From Streptomyces sp. MMG1121 (GTDB lineage: Bacteria > Actinomycetota > Actinomycetes > Streptomycetales > Streptomycetaceae): 64,000 bases of DNA. Made by a program: the position numbers and the translations under genes. The DNA is taken from assembly GCF_001280015.1 (NCBI RefSeq), contig NZ_LGDV01000107.1:62001-126000 (forward strand), given 5' to 3'. Positions 44,411 through 53,540 of this stretch are shown piece by piece; the stretch's first letter is position 1; every line of letters begins with the position of its first letter. The notes beneath the pieces are model-generated. The model made no database searches. It saw only the letters and a list, made by a program, of their open reading frames with translations, and was not told the origin of the DNA.

Positions 44411-46312
44411 TCAGCATGTCGGCCGCTGTCCCTTCTGACGGCCCGACCCGTCCAGCGGCCACTGGCTCCCCGGTGCCTCGGTCACCGTGGCAGTGCAGGG
44501 CGCTCGTCCCGGCTGGTCGTCCACTCCTCCGCGTGCTGATGTCGTCGCGAGGGGGCTGGTGGAGGTTGCCGCCCGCGTGGTCTCGCCTCGGATGCGGATC
44601 AGGGAGGTGGCCGCGGCGGCGAGGGCCATGGCGATGGCCAGGGTGAAGACGATGACCAGGCCGTCGTGGAAGGGCCGGGAGATCAGGTGGGGGAAGAATT
44701 CCCGCCCGGTCAGGATCGCCGTGTTGGCTCGAGGGAGGTGGTCGAGGACGGTCGGGCCGAGGAGCTGCTGGATGGGGTTGTAGCCGAGGAAGGCCGCGAA
44801 TAGGACGCCGACCGGCGGCAGCGTGGCAACGGTGTGAGCGGCTGGGGCGGGTACGTGCTGGGCGGTGAGGCCGGAGCTGAGGGTGTGCGGCAGTGAGCCG
44901 GCGAGTCCGGCGACCATCAGGGAGAAGAAGACGCCCATGGACAGCACCGTGCCGGCATTCTGGAAGGTGGCGCGCATGCCGGAGGCGGCGCCGCGGGCGT
45001 CCGGCGGAATGCTGGACATGATGATCGATGTGTTCGGCGCTGCGAACAGCCCGTTGCCGAGGCCGTTGAGCAGGACCAGGGCCGCGAAGAGGCCGTAGGG
45101 GAAGTCGGTGGGCAGGAGGAGCAGCCCGGCGAAGGAGGCGGCCATCACGACGCATCCGGCGACCGCGAACGGTCGGGCGCCCCATCTGTCCGACAGGGCC
45201 CCGGACACCGGTCCGGCCGCGAGGAAGCCGACGGTGAGGGGCAGCAGGTAGATGCCGGCCCACAGCGGGGTGCGGGCGTAGTCGTAGCCGTGGAGCGGCA
45301 GCCAGATGCCCTGCAGCCAGATGATGAGCATGAACTGCAGACCACCGCGGGCGATCGCGCCCAGCAGAGTGGCCGCGTTGCCGCCGGTGAAGGCGGCATT
45401 GTGGAACAGCCGCAGCGGGAACATCGGTTCGGCGACGTTCATCTCCACGACGCAGAAGACGGCCAGTGTCAGCGTGCCGCCGACGAGGCCGGCGAGCACC
45501 CAGGGGTTGGTCCAACCCATCGTGTGGCCGCCGTGCGGCTGGATGCCGTAGGTGATGGCGGCCAGCAGTGCCGTCAGGCCGGCGGCGAAGGTGACGTTGC
45601 CCCACCAATCGATCCGTCCCGGGGCGTGGATGCCCGTCTCGTGCAGCGACTTGTACGCCCACACGGTGCCGATCAGTCCGATCGGCACGTTGACCCAGAA
45701 GATGGAGCGCCAGTTCCACTCCACGAGCGCTCCGCCGAGGACCAGACCGATGAACGTGCCGGCGATGCCGGCGACCATGTTCACGCCGAGCGCCATGCCG
45801 CGCTGCCGGGCGGGGAAGGCGTCGGTGAGGATGGCGGTCGAGTTGGCCATCAGCATCGCACCGCCGACGGCCTGCACGATCCGCCACCCGATCAGCCACA
45901 GCGCACCGGCCGAGCCGTGCAGCGGGTCGACGGAGAGGATCACCGAGGTGACGGTGAAGATGACGAATCCCGCGTTGTAGATGCGTACCCGGCCCCGCAT
46001 GTCGCCGAGACGGCCGAGGGTCACGACCAACACGGCAGTGACCAGCAGGTAGCCCATCAGCATCCACAGCAGGTAACCGACGTTGCCCGGCCGGAGCGGG
46101 TCGAGACGGATGCCGGTGAAGATACCGGGCAGCGAGATCAGCACGATCGAGCCATTGATGGTCGCGATCAGGACGCCGAGTGTGGTGTTGGTCAGCGCCA
46201 CCCACTTGTAGCGGGGGTGGTCGGCGCTGATCCAGGTACGGCGACCGCGAGGACGGACGCCGGGGGCGGTACCACCCGTAGGGCGGGGGCGGGGGCTCTG
46301 GTCGGTGGTCAC
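44411..46312 (-). CDS. DHA2-family MFS transporter
   Basis: 633 residues with 14 predicted helices. Motifs: IATINGSIVLISLPGIF in helix 1, TLGRLGDMRGRVRIYN (motif A), and GGAMLMANSTAILTDAFP (motif C region). N-terminal 30 residues are basic and Arg/Pro-rich; the last 60 are hydrophilic and unlike the family, and may be an extension past a lost stop. Last gene of a minus-strand series MarR, P450, ferredoxin, reductase, exporter with gaps of 123 nt or less, so it likely exports the P450 substrate or product. Confidence 0.93.
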   Translation of the reverse strand: MTTDQSPRPRPTGGTAPGVRPRGRRTWISADHPRYKWVALTNTTLGVLIATINGSIVLISLPGIFTGIRLDPLRPGNVGYLLWMLMGYLLVTAVLVVTLGRLGDMRGRVRIYNAGFVIFTVTSVILSVDPLHGSAGALWLIGWRIVQAVGGAMLMANSTAILTDAFPARQRGMALGVNMVAGIAGTFIGLVLGGALVEWNWRSIFWVNVPIGLIGTVWAYKSLHETGIHAPGRIDWWGNVTFAAGLTALLAAITYGIQPHGGHTMGWTNPWVLAGLVGGTLTLAVFCVVEMNVAEPMFPLRLFHNAAFTGGNAATLLGAIARGGLQFMLIIWLQGIWLPLHGYDYARTPLWAGIYLLPLTVGFLAAGPVSGALSDRWGARPFAVAGCVVMAASFAGLLLLPTDFPYGLFAALVLLNGLGNGLFAAPNTSIIMSSIPPDARGAASGMRATFQNAGTVLSMGVFFSLMVAGLAGSLPHTLSSGLTAQHVPAPAAHTVATLPPVGVLFAAFLGYNPIQQLLGPTVLDHLPRANTAILTGREFFPHLISRPFHDGLVIVFTLAIAMALAAAATSLIRIRGETTRAATSTSPLATTSARGGVDDQPGRAPCTATVTEAPGSQWPLDGSGRQKGQRPTC

Positions 46313-46352
46313 CGGCTGCCCTCCCTCCTTGCTTCCTGGGGGGACGAGCGGG

Positions 46353-47558
46353 TCAGTTCACGGTTGCCGGGCTGAGCGCGGGTGTGGCTGCGAAGGCGGC
46401 CCACGATGCGCGGTCGACGACCAGACGGCGCAGCGTGCGTGCTTGACGAGGGGCGTTCCAGCCGAGTACGCCGACCACCCTCCCGTGGTGCCCGTAGGCG
46501 GCGGCGAAGTGGCCGTCCGACGGGTCGCCGTAGACGATCCGCATCTCCGCGTCCGGCGGGAAGATCCCGTACGCCTGGATCCTGGTGTCGTACTGATCGG
46601 TCCAGAAGTAGGGCACGGGAGCGAACGGAGTCGCGTCGCCGAGCAGGTTGCCGGCGACAGCCATGGCCTGCTCGCCGGCGTTCATCCGGTGCTCCAGCCG
46701 CATGCGGGTGCCGAAGTGCGCATTGGGCCAGGAGGCGACATCGCCGGCGGCGTAGATCCCGGGTGCCGCCTGGCAATAAGCGTCGCACTCCACGCCGTCT
46801 GCCAGCCGCAGGCCCGAACCTTCCAGCCAGCCGGTCGCGGGCGCGGCACCGAGGGCCAGGACGACGACGTCGGCCGGCAGAGTGGTGCCGTCGCCGAGTT
46901 CCACTCCGGTCACCCGGCCGCCGGCGCCGCACAGCCGGCGTACCGGCACTCCGCAACGCAGGCGGGTTCCGCGGTCCCTGTGCAACTCGGCGACGAGCGC
47001 ACCGATCCGGTCCCCGAAGGGGCGCCGCACCGGGACCGGCTCCGGCTCGGCCACGGTCACCTCCAGGCCCATGGCCCGGGCGGCCGCGGCGACCTCGGTG
47101 CCGAGGAATCCGGCACCGACCACGACCACCCGGGGCCCGGCTCGCAGCGCGGTGCGCAGGGCGATCGCGTCGTCGAGGGTGCGCAGGACGTGGACTCCGG
47201 CCAGGTCGCTGTCGGGCAGGCGCCGGGGGGCCACACCGGTGGCGATGACCAGCGCGTCGAAGCCGATGCTCTCGCCGCCTGCAAGGCGCACCCGGCGGCC
47301 CGGGACGTCCAGGGCGACGGCGCGCTGCCCGAGCCGCAGGTCGGCCCGCAGCCGCGCGAGATCCGGCAGGGAGCGCAGGGTGGCGCGTTCGGGCTCCCAG
47401 GCGCCGGTCAGGATCTGCTTGGACAGTGGCGGCCGGTCGTACGGCGGACGGGCTTCCGCACCGATCAGCGTGAGGGTGCCGTCCCAGCCTCGGTGGCGGA
47501 GGGTCTCGGCCGCGGTCAGGCCGGCGGCCGAAGCTCCCACGATGACGATCCGGTTCAT
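46353..47558 (-). CDS. NAD(P)H:ferredoxin reductase (FAD)
   Basis: 401 residues of the rubredoxin/ferredoxin-reductase family. FAD motif VGASAAGLTAAETLR, PPYDRPPLSK, second nucleotide fold VVVVGAGFLGTEVAAAA for NAD(P)H, and the FAD-binding GIYAAGDVA. The ATG overlaps the ferredoxin stop (ATGA), showing they act together: it reduces the ferredoxin that feeds the neighbouring P450. Confidence 0.95.
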   Translation of the reverse strand: MNRIVIVGASAAGLTAAETLRHRGWDGTLTLIGAEARPPYDRPPLSKQILTGAWEPERATLRSLPDLARLRADLRLGQRAVALDVPGRRVRLAGGESIGFDALVIATGVAPRRLPDSDLAGVHVLRTLDDAIALRTALRAGPRVVVVGAGFLGTEVAAAARAMGLEVTVAEPEPVPVRRPFGDRIGALVAELHRDRGTRLRCGVPVRRLCGAGGRVTGVELGDGTTLPADVVVLALGAAPATGWLEGSGLRLADGVECDAYCQAAPGIYAAGDVASWPNAHFGTRMRLEHRMNAGEQAMAVAGNLLGDATPFAPVPYFWTDQYDTRIQAYGIFPPDAEMRIVYGDPSDGHFAAAYGHHGRVVGVLGWNAPRQARTLRRLVVDRASWAAFAATPALSPATVN

Positions 47559-47764
47559 TCCCTCGTCTCCTGTTCTTCCAGCCAGATGGCCTGGGCCGGA
47601 CAGAGGGCGACGGCCTGCCGGACGTCGTCCGCGCGGCCCTCAGGAGGGTTCTCGGCGAGCAGGACGACGATGCCGTCCTCCTCGCGCTGGTCGAACACCT
47701 CCGGTGCGGTCAGCACGCACTGACCGGAGGCCACACACTTGTTCTGGTCGACGATCACCTTCAT
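47555..47764 (-). CDS. Small ferredoxin, P450 electron donor
   Basis: 69 residues: MKVIVDQNKCVASGQCVLTA ... ALCPAQAIWLEE. Three ligand cysteines (C10, C16 and the C of LCPA) with no Cys in the fourth position indicate a 3Fe-4S cluster, as usual for Streptomyces P450 partners. Located 35 nt after the P450 and overlapping the reductase. Confidence 0.95.
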   Translation of the reverse strand: MKVIVDQNKCVASGQCVLTAPEVFDQREEDGIVVLLAENPPEGRADDVRQAVALCPAQAIWLEEQETRE

Positions 47765-47799
47765 CGGATGCTCCTTTCCCGCGCGGCACTTGGCCGCGC

Positions 47800-49038
47800 T
47801 CACCAGGTGACGGGCAGCTCGTAGACGCCGTAGACGGCCCCGTCGTGCTTGAACGGGACCTCGTCGAGATCCACGGCCAGCTTCAACGTGGGGATGCGGC
47901 GGTACAGGGTGCTGTAGACGACCTGCAGCTCCACCCGGGCCAGCGGCTGGCCCAGGCACTGGTGGACGCCGAAGCCGAAAGCCACGTGGTGGCGGGGATT
48001 GCTGCCGATGTCCAGTTGGTCGGGGTCGGGGAAGGCCGCGGGATCGCGGTTGGCGACGTCGTTGGAGAGGACGACGCCCTCGCCGGTGCGGATGGTCACG
48101 CCGCCGACCTCGATGTCCTCCAGGGCCACCCGGCGCCGTCCGCTGTGCGGGATGGTGAGGTAGCGCAGGAGTTCCTCGACGGCCGACGCGACCGTCTTCG
48201 GGTCGTCGCTCTCGCGCAGCCGGTCCAGCTGGTCCGGGTTCTGCAGCAGGGCCAGGGTGCCCAGCGCGATCATGTTCGCGGTGGTCTCGTGCCCGGCGGT
48301 CAGCAGCAGCATCCCCATGCCCGCCGCTTCACGCTGGGAGAGCTCACCGGCCCTGACCCGCTCGGCCAGCGTGGAGAGCACGTCGTCGGCCGGGTGGGCG
48401 AGTTTGACGCCGATCTGCCGGTCCAGGTAGTCGAGCAGCTGCTGTGTGGCCACCCGCGCCTGCTCCACGGTGCTGGTGCGCTTGATCAGGATCTTGCTGT
48501 TGGCCTGGAAGAAGTCGTGGTCGGCATACGGAACGCCGAGCAGTTCGCAGATCACCAGCGACGGCACCGGCAACGCGAACGCCTGCACCAGATCAACCGG
48601 CTTGGGCCCGGCGAGCATGGTGTCGATCAGGCCGTCGACGATCTTCTGAATGGCCGGCCGTAGGGCCTCCACCTGCCTGATGGAAAAGGCCGCGGTCACC
48701 ATTCGGCGAAGCCGGGCGTGCTCCGGATCGTCCATGTTGATGAAGGTCCGCGACTGCCTCCGGCGCTCCTTTTGGGCCGGGCTCACATGGGGGTAGTGCG
48801 GGAGGTCGCTGTCCGAGCTGATCCGTGGATCGGCCAGCAGAGCCCGTACGTCGTCGTAGCGGGTGACCAGCCACGCGGTGCTGCCGTCCCACAGCCGCAC
48901 CCGGCTGATCGGAGCCTGGTCCTGCAGAGTGTGCAGAGCCGGCGGCGGATCGAAGGGACAGCGGGCAGCCCGGGCCATGGGGTAGTCCGGTACCTGCGCC
49001 GACGGCACATCGGTGCCGGGTGCCGAGAAGGTGTTCAT
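47800..49038 (-). CDS. Cytochrome P450, CYP105-like
   Basis: 412 residues. AGHETT in the I helix, ExxR (ELLR), haem loop FGFGVHQCLG with Cys near residue 361. The N-terminal MARAARCPFDPPP and the FINMDDPEHARLRRMV segment are characteristic of CYP105-type enzymes of Streptomyces, which oxidise varied xenobiotics and natural products. ATG at 49038 follows GGGCGGAG; the longer frame is discarded. Forms an electron chain with the ferredoxin and reductase downstream. Confidence 0.95.
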   Translation of the reverse strand: MNTFSAPGTDVPSAQVPDYPMARAARCPFDPPPALHTLQDQAPISRVRLWDGSTAWLVTRYDDVRALLADPRISSDSDLPHYPHVSPAQKERRRQSRTFINMDDPEHARLRRMVTAAFSIRQVEALRPAIQKIVDGLIDTMLAGPKPVDLVQAFALPVPSLVICELLGVPYADHDFFQANSKILIKRTSTVEQARVATQQLLDYLDRQIGVKLAHPADDVLSTLAERVRAGELSQREAAGMGMLLLTAGHETTANMIALGTLALLQNPDQLDRLRESDDPKTVASAVEELLRYLTIPHSGRRRVALEDIEVGGVTIRTGEGVVLSNDVANRDPAAFPDPDQLDIGSNPRHHVAFGFGVHQCLGQPLARVELQVVYSTLYRRIPTLKLAVDLDEVPFKHDGAVYGVYELPVTW

Positions 49039-49160
49039 GGTTCTCCGCCCTTTCCGGAAGTCGGATATGGGGGCAGTGCCGGGACCGGGCCCAGCGCGCG
49101 GAGGGCGACGGAGCAGGTCCCGCCTGCGGGAGGAGACACCGAAGAGCGCAGCCAGGAGGC

Positions 49161-49640
49161 TCAGGAGGGCGATTCGCCGCCGACAACACTTGGTCGCCGC
49201 ACCATCCGGCGCACGATGGGCAGGGCCGTGCGCATGGCCTCGCCCAGCACTCGCACGTCCTGCTCGGGCAACGCGGCCAGCATGTCGGCCACCCGGGCAC
49301 ACTGCGCGCGTCGGCGCTCGGCCATCACCTCTCGCCCGGCTTGCGTGATGGCAACCAGGCGGACCCGCCCGTCCTCGGGATGGCTCACTCGAGTGGCCAG
49401 GCCCTGGTCTTCCAGCCGATGCACCAGGGCGGTCATCGACGGTTGGGCGATACCCTCCGCCGCTGCCAGCGCGGTCAGCCGGATCGGACCTTCCTGCTCC
49501 AGCCGGCTGAGCGCCGCGGCGGTGGTCAGACTCATGCCCTGCCGATCCGACAGAAGGTGCCTGACCAGTCCGATGGCCAGCTCGTTCAGCTCCGCCGCCA
49601 CCTCCTGGTAACCCTCTTCAGGTGTCTCATCCATACCCAT
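49161..49640 (-). CDS. MarR-family regulator of the P450/efflux operon
   Basis: 159 residues with winged helix: LTTAAALSRLEQEG, IAQPSMTALVHRLEDQGLATR, EDGRVRLVAITQAG. The start is only 4 nt from a 31-bp inverted repeat that contains two 19-bp palindromes, so its promoter must overlap the operator; an in-frame ATG two codons later is an alternative. Being first in the series it probably represses itself and the four genes behind it until an inducer binds. Confidence 0.93.
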   Translation of the reverse strand: MGMDETPEEGYQEVAAELNELAIGLVRHLLSDRQGMSLTTAAALSRLEQEGPIRLTALAAAEGIAQPSMTALVHRLEDQGLATRVSHPEDGRVRLVAITQAGREVMAERRRAQCARVADMLAALPEQDVRVLGEAMRTALPIVRRMVRRPSVVGGESPS

Positions 49641-49643
49641 ACC

Positions 49644-49714
49644 TATATCACTCTTCTATATAGGCTGTCTATATTCTCGACCTATATAGACAGTCTATAT
49701 AGAAGAGTGATATA
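49644..49714. promoter_or_regulatory. Double MarR operator, 31-bp inverted repeat
   Basis: 49644-49674 pairs with 49684-49714 with one mismatch across a 9-nt centre. Inside, TATATAGACAGTCTATATA (49683-49701) is a perfect 19-bp palindrome and 49657-49675 is a near copy; centres are 26 bp apart. The AT-rich block stands out strongly from surrounding GC-rich DNA. Confidence 0.8.
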
Positions 49715-49780
49715 AATGCCGTAGCCCCTCGGGGGTTCTGGTCACAACCAGGGCGCCACGGCGGCGCCCGGAGGAAGGTG

Positions 49781-50236
49781 ATGACCGTGACCTGCACCTA
49801 CGCCCCAGAGGTGCCCCCTCGCACAGGTCATGCTCGGAGTCCGTCGACATCGGTCGACACATGGACCCTCGCGCACGACCCGGAAGCCGCGGGGGAGGCC
49901 CGCAAGATCACCAAAGAGCTCCTGGCTCAGTGGAGCGTCGCCGAAGACACGGCCGACTCGGTCCTCCTGACCGTCTCCGAACTCGTCACCAACGCCGTGG
50001 AGCACGCCCAGCCTCCATTGAACTTCGGGCTGAGCCGTGACCCGGGCACCCAGCGGGTGCACATCGAGGTGTCCGACGGAGGCCCTGCCGCCATGGACGG
50101 CGACTGGGCAGCCAGCTGCACCGCTGACGAGCACGGCCGCGGACTGGAGATCGTCGATCAGCTCACCGCCGCGCACGGCGACCGTGCGGAACCCGGACGC
50201 GCTGTCCACTGGGCCGACGTCACCAGCGCGCCCTGA
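49781..50236 (+). CDS. HATPase (anti-sigma-factor/serine-kinase-like) protein
   Basis: 151 residues of the GHKL fold: N-box VLLTVSELVTNAVEHA, G1-like VSDGGP, and DEHGRGLEIVDQL. This is the RsbW/SpoIIAB-like small ATPase class, of which Streptomyces has dozens as orphans; they may inactivate sigma factors or antagonist proteins. ATG at 49781 has GGAGG 6 nt upstream; a GTG one codon earlier is less likely. No sigma factor adjoins it. Confidence 0.92.
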   Translation: MTVTCTYAPEVPPRTGHARSPSTSVDTWTLAHDPEAAGEARKITKELLAQWSVAEDTADSVLLTVSELVTNAVEHAQPPLNFGLSRDPGTQRVHIEVSDGGPAAMDGDWAASCTADEHGRGLEIVDQLTAAHGDRAEPGRAVHWADVTSAP

Positions 50237-50958
50237 CTCGACCGCGCGGCAACAGGCTGCGCCGGACGACGGCACCAGCCGTCGCATGGAGCGGCGGCTG
50301 CCGTCGAGGACGGTGATTCTCATGAACGGTCATCTGTGAGAGTTCTGCGATTGCCTCGAAGGTGACACGTTTCCGCGGGTCGCCGCTCGCAGAAGACCTC
50401 TCCAAACCGGCATGCCGTGCAAGGCACTTCTGAGGGGCAGCCGCCATGGATTCGACGCCCGGTCAGGCCGAATCAGCGGCAGAACGTCGCGACTGCCCGA
50501 ACGGTGACGCGCCCGCCGGCCGCGCTGCCACACCCGGGGCGGGAAGAGACCGCCGCGAAATACCACGCCCCCACTTCGTCCTCGTTTCCGCTCTGCGAGA
50601 GGAACTCGAAGTGCCAGTTCCTGCAAGCCGAGGCCCTGGCCACGCGTGGAAGCAGGGTGGGCGCTCGCGGCCGTGTCGCGCCCCGCTTGGAGCAGCCAAC
50701 AAGAATCGGGCACGCCCGTACGCCGGCCGCCCGGCAGAAGCCGGCGAGCCGGCTCCAAGCTCTCCTGCCCACGCGGTCGGTGGAGCCTCAATAGACGGCG
50801 TCAAGCCGTGTTGAGGGCACTCGGTAGCCGAGGAAACGAGGGGGCCGCCAGACCGGCGGCCCCTATCTGATCAATGTGCTGACCTGCCTTGAACCGATGA
50901 CAGCTGCCAACGTGCGTCATCGTCGAGTGTCCTCCGATGGCCCCGAGACGGGCCGGGA
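50237..50958. other. Gene-free interval with one hairpin
   Basis: 722 bases. Overlapping frames on both strands have Arg/Ala-rich translations without family features or ribosome sites, so I call none. The only clear structure is the hairpin at 50841-50863. Possibly eroded DNA of the accessory zone. Confidence 0.5.
50841..50863 (-). terminator. Hairpin downstream of the deazaflavin-reductase gene
   Basis: 9-bp perfect stem GGGGCCGCC (50841-50849) and GGCGGCCCC (50855-50863), 5-nt loop, about 95 nt beyond the stop of the minus-strand gene. Confidence 0.65.
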
Positions 50959-51408
50959 TCACTGCCCGACGACAGGTTCCAGAACGAACACCGGGAACTC
51001 CCGCGAGGTCTTCTTCTGCACGTCGGCGTACCTCGGAAAGACGGCAACCGCGCGTTGCCACCACTCCGCCCTCTCCTCGCCGGTGGCCTCATGGGCCATC
51101 ATGTCCTGCTTCACGGGGCCGTCCTGGAGTTCGACGTGCGGATCGGCCTTGACGTTGAAGTACCACAGGGGATGCCGGGGGGATCCGCCCAACGAGCCGA
51201 CCACCGCATAGCGCCCGCCGTACTCGACACGCATCACCGGCGCCTTGCGGATCTTGCCGCTCTCGGCGCCCCGGGTGGTCAGCACCACCACGGGCCGCCC
51301 CGTGTCCCACAGTGTCGTCCCCTTGGTGCCGCCGGAGCTTTCGTACACCTCCACTTGCTCGCGCACCCACTGTGTCGTACTCGGTTCATACTCGCCCTCG
51401 AGAGGCAT
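50959..51408 (-). CDS. Deazaflavin (F420)-dependent nitroreductase family protein
   Basis: 149 residues, Ddn/FDOR-A type split-beta-barrel. Signature [20 protein letters not shown] is the cofactor phosphate loop, followed by [15 protein letters not shown] and [12 protein letters not shown]. Reduces substrates with F420H2, or in some members fatty acids and quinones. ATG start gives [10 protein letters not shown]. Stands alone in its strand block. Confidence 0.94.
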   Translation of the reverse strand: MPLEGEYEPSTTQWVREQVEVYESSGGTKGTTLWDTGRPVVVLTTRGAESGKIRKAPVMRVEYGGRYAVVGSLGGSPRHPLWYFNVKADPHVELQDGPVKQDMMAHEATGEERAEWWQRAVAVFPRYADVQKKTSREFPVFVLEPVVGQ

Positions 51409-51468
51409 GGCATCCGTCCCCTCGTCGTAGGAATGTTCTCGCGCTGTGCTCTAACGCCGGTGTGCGCA

Positions 51469-51735
51469 TCAGACATTCCGGACAGGGGTGACCTTGCAGG
51501 TGGCTGCACTGCCCGCCGTCGGGTCCGGCCTCTCACCTGAGGCCATCGCTCGGAGGACCCACTCACGCCCGAAGATGCCGAACTTCGCGAACGTCTCCAG
51601 GCCCCGGTGCTCCAGAGCTCAGAGCCCGAGTAGTCGGCAAGATCATCGCCTAGGTGCCAACGGGAGTCCATCGGTCTTCGGGGCCGGTTCCGTAGAACGC
51701 CCAGAAGCCTGTCATCCCTTCGGGCAAGAACCATG
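51469..51735 (-). pseudogene. Frameshifted remnant of an unrecognised gene
   Basis: Coding-like pieces in successive frames of the minus strand: LPEGMTGFWAFYGTGPEDRW then TPVGT and a stop; DDLADYSGSELWSTGAWR in a second frame; LETFAKFGIFGREWVLRAM to a final VTPVRNV stop in a third. They read as one protein C-terminus broken by two indels. Family unknown. Confidence 0.45.
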
Positions 51736-51818
51736 GCAATCGCCCCTCAGCCGCCACGGCCTACCGCATTCGCGCCGAGGGCGAGACGGCCGACCTCAGG
51801 ACCCTTCTCGCTTCGGAC

Positions 51819-52976
51819 CTATGCGCCTTGGCCTGCGAGTGCGACCTTCCGTCCGGTGCGTGCCGCTTCTCTGATCCGCTCCAGCATGCGGTGCCGCCGG
51901 ACTGCGTGTCGGAAGTCGGGAACGCCGTCCTCGTCCGGTGCAAGGTTCCCGGTGATCTGGTCGCGCAGGAGCGCGTACTCGTGGGCGACGTTGCAGGCCG
52001 GCTCGGCGGTTCGCTCGGCCCACTGGGTCAGCGACCGTTGATATCGGGCGGGAATCGGAAGTTCGACCGGCGCGCCGTCGCTGCCCCTGGCGCCGTACAG
52101 CCGCAGCCCCCCGTACCACCACCATGGAGCCTGGACGGCCTTGACGACGAGATCGCCGTCCGTGCCGTTGATCTCCCAGTGAAACGCGGTGGCGCGGGAC
52201 GTCCCACCGCGGAGGTGCATCGCGGCCACGGCCCCCGACTCCAGCACCCCTGTGACCGCGATCTGGTCCTCTGCGCTCTTGGCCGCGACCGCCCCGCTCG
52301 TGACGTGGACGACCTCCGGGCGCAGGTTCTCGATGAGCGCCGACACCTCCCGGAACTCCCCGAGCACCATGGTCAGCGCGTCGACCGAGTGCCCGAAGGG
52401 GATCGACAGCAGCGTGGCGCCGCTCGTGACGTCCAGAATGTACGCGTAGTTGTCTTCGTAAGTGGCGCCCCCGATCCCGCCCGACCCGAGCATGCTGGTC
52501 GACAGCACCCGCCCCACATAGCCGTCGGCGACCAGGTCCCGCAGATACCGAAGCGACGGAGCCGACCGGGCCTGCAGGCCGACTCCCGTGAGCACACCCC
52601 TGCGATGCGCGAGGTCGGCCAGCTCCTCGGCCTGCGCGAGGTCGGCACCGAGCGGCCACTCGCTGAACACCGTCTTCCCCGCTTCCAACGCGGGCCGGAT
52701 GAGCTCCAGGTGGTGCGGAACCTTCACCGTCACCACCACGAGATCGACTTCCTCACTGCGGGCCAGCTCCTCTGCGCTGGCGAAGGCCAGCGGCACCGCA
52801 TACTTCTCACCGGCGGCACGCGCCGATTCGGCGGTGCTGGCGCTCAGCGCCCGCAACTCGTATCCATCGAGCCCGGCCAGCGCCGGCACATGGGCGGTGG
52901 CCGCCCAACCGCCGCTCGCGCTCAGACCTACGACACCGACACGAATCAGCCCTCCATGAGGGGAAGTGGACGTCAT
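51819..52976 (-). CDS. Gfo/Idh/MocA-family oxidoreductase (galactose/inositol dehydrogenase-like)
   Basis: 385 residues. MTSTSPHGGLIRVGVVGLSA opens with the Rossmann motif (GVVGLSASGGWA), then FSEWPLG in place of the usual EKP Lys motif, a feature of Gal80-like members, and AYILDVTSGATLLSIPFGHS. With Lys replaced, it may act on sugar substrates differently or be a sensor. Its 5' half and promoter are partly duplicated at 18873-19215. Upstream lies an IS110 remnant. Confidence 0.9.
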   Translation of the reverse strand: MTSTSPHGGLIRVGVVGLSASGGWAATAHVPALAGLDGYELRALSASTAESARAAGEKYAVPLAFASAEELARSEEVDLVVVTVKVPHHLELIRPALEAGKTVFSEWPLGADLAQAEELADLAHRRGVLTGVGLQARSAPSLRYLRDLVADGYVGRVLSTSMLGSGGIGGATYEDNYAYILDVTSGATLLSIPFGHSVDALTMVLGEFREVSALIENLRPEVVHVTSGAVAAKSAEDQIAVTGVLESGAVAAMHLRGGTSRATAFHWEINGTDGDLVVKAVQAPWWWYGGLRLYGARGSDGAPVELPIPARYQRSLTQWAERTAEPACNVAHEYALLRDQITGNLAPDEDGVPDFRHAVRRHRMLERIREAARTGRKVALAGQGA

Positions 52977-53086
52977 GTGCACCCCAGTGTTCGCGACCGC
53001 CTGCTCTCTCACCTCGGAACGGCCCATAACCATGGAGGACACGGTCCAAGCATCACGTTCAGCCACATGCCGAGGCCACCAGGCAC

Positions 53087-53253
53087 ACCCGGCGGATCGC
53101 GGCGATCACCCAGGCCCGCAACCCGCAGTTGCTCGGACTCGCCGGCGTCGGACCGGACAGCGCGTCCGTCTTGCGCACAGCCGCCGGCGACAATCACGAC
53201 CGCCTTCGCGACGAGGCATCCTTCGCGGCCCTGTGCGGCGTCCTCGACGCTCG
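53087..53253 (+). pseudogene. IS110-family transposase remnant B
   Basis: RIAAITQARNPQLLGLAGVG then PDSASVLRTAAGDNHDRL and RDEASFAALCGV, the central part of the Transposase_20 domain. Flanking sequence departs on both sides; no terminal DEDD domain nor C-terminus. Confidence 0.82.
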
Positions 53254-53500
53254 CGGTACCCCTCCAGGTGGCACGGATGCGCTCGGGGCTGAACGGCTCG
53301 TGCTGCAATTCGCTGTTCTGGCTGGGCATCCCGCTCAGCAGTGCCTTTGTGTCGGGGTGGCGAGTGCCGATGGGGCACTGAGGGCAGGTGACGCTGAACG
53401 CAGAACTCCTGGCTCCTGCTGGGTGGATGTCCCGAAAGGGGCCAGCGAGCTTCGTGCCTGCGGCGTCGCATGACTCCAGGTCTCTGACCTGGGCGAATGG
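53254..53500 (-). other. Coding-like remnant, unrecognised
   Basis: A minus-strand frame reads GPFRDIHPAGARSSAFSVTC, PQCPIGTRHPDTKALLSGMP and SELQHEPFSPERIRATWRGT with sensible codon use and a CPQC pair, then meets the IS110 remnant. No start can be fixed. Possibly the tail-less leftover of a gene cut by the insertion. Confidence 0.35.
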
Positions 53501-53540
53501 CGCCCGGCCTATGCCCTGTGTGACCGTGGGCTTCTGACGG

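Noticed and set aside
50330..50814. Several overlapping frames of 110-150 codons in the 50.2-50.9 kb interval.
   Set aside because: Arg/Ser/Ala-rich on both strands, no start signals, no motifs; none can be preferred.
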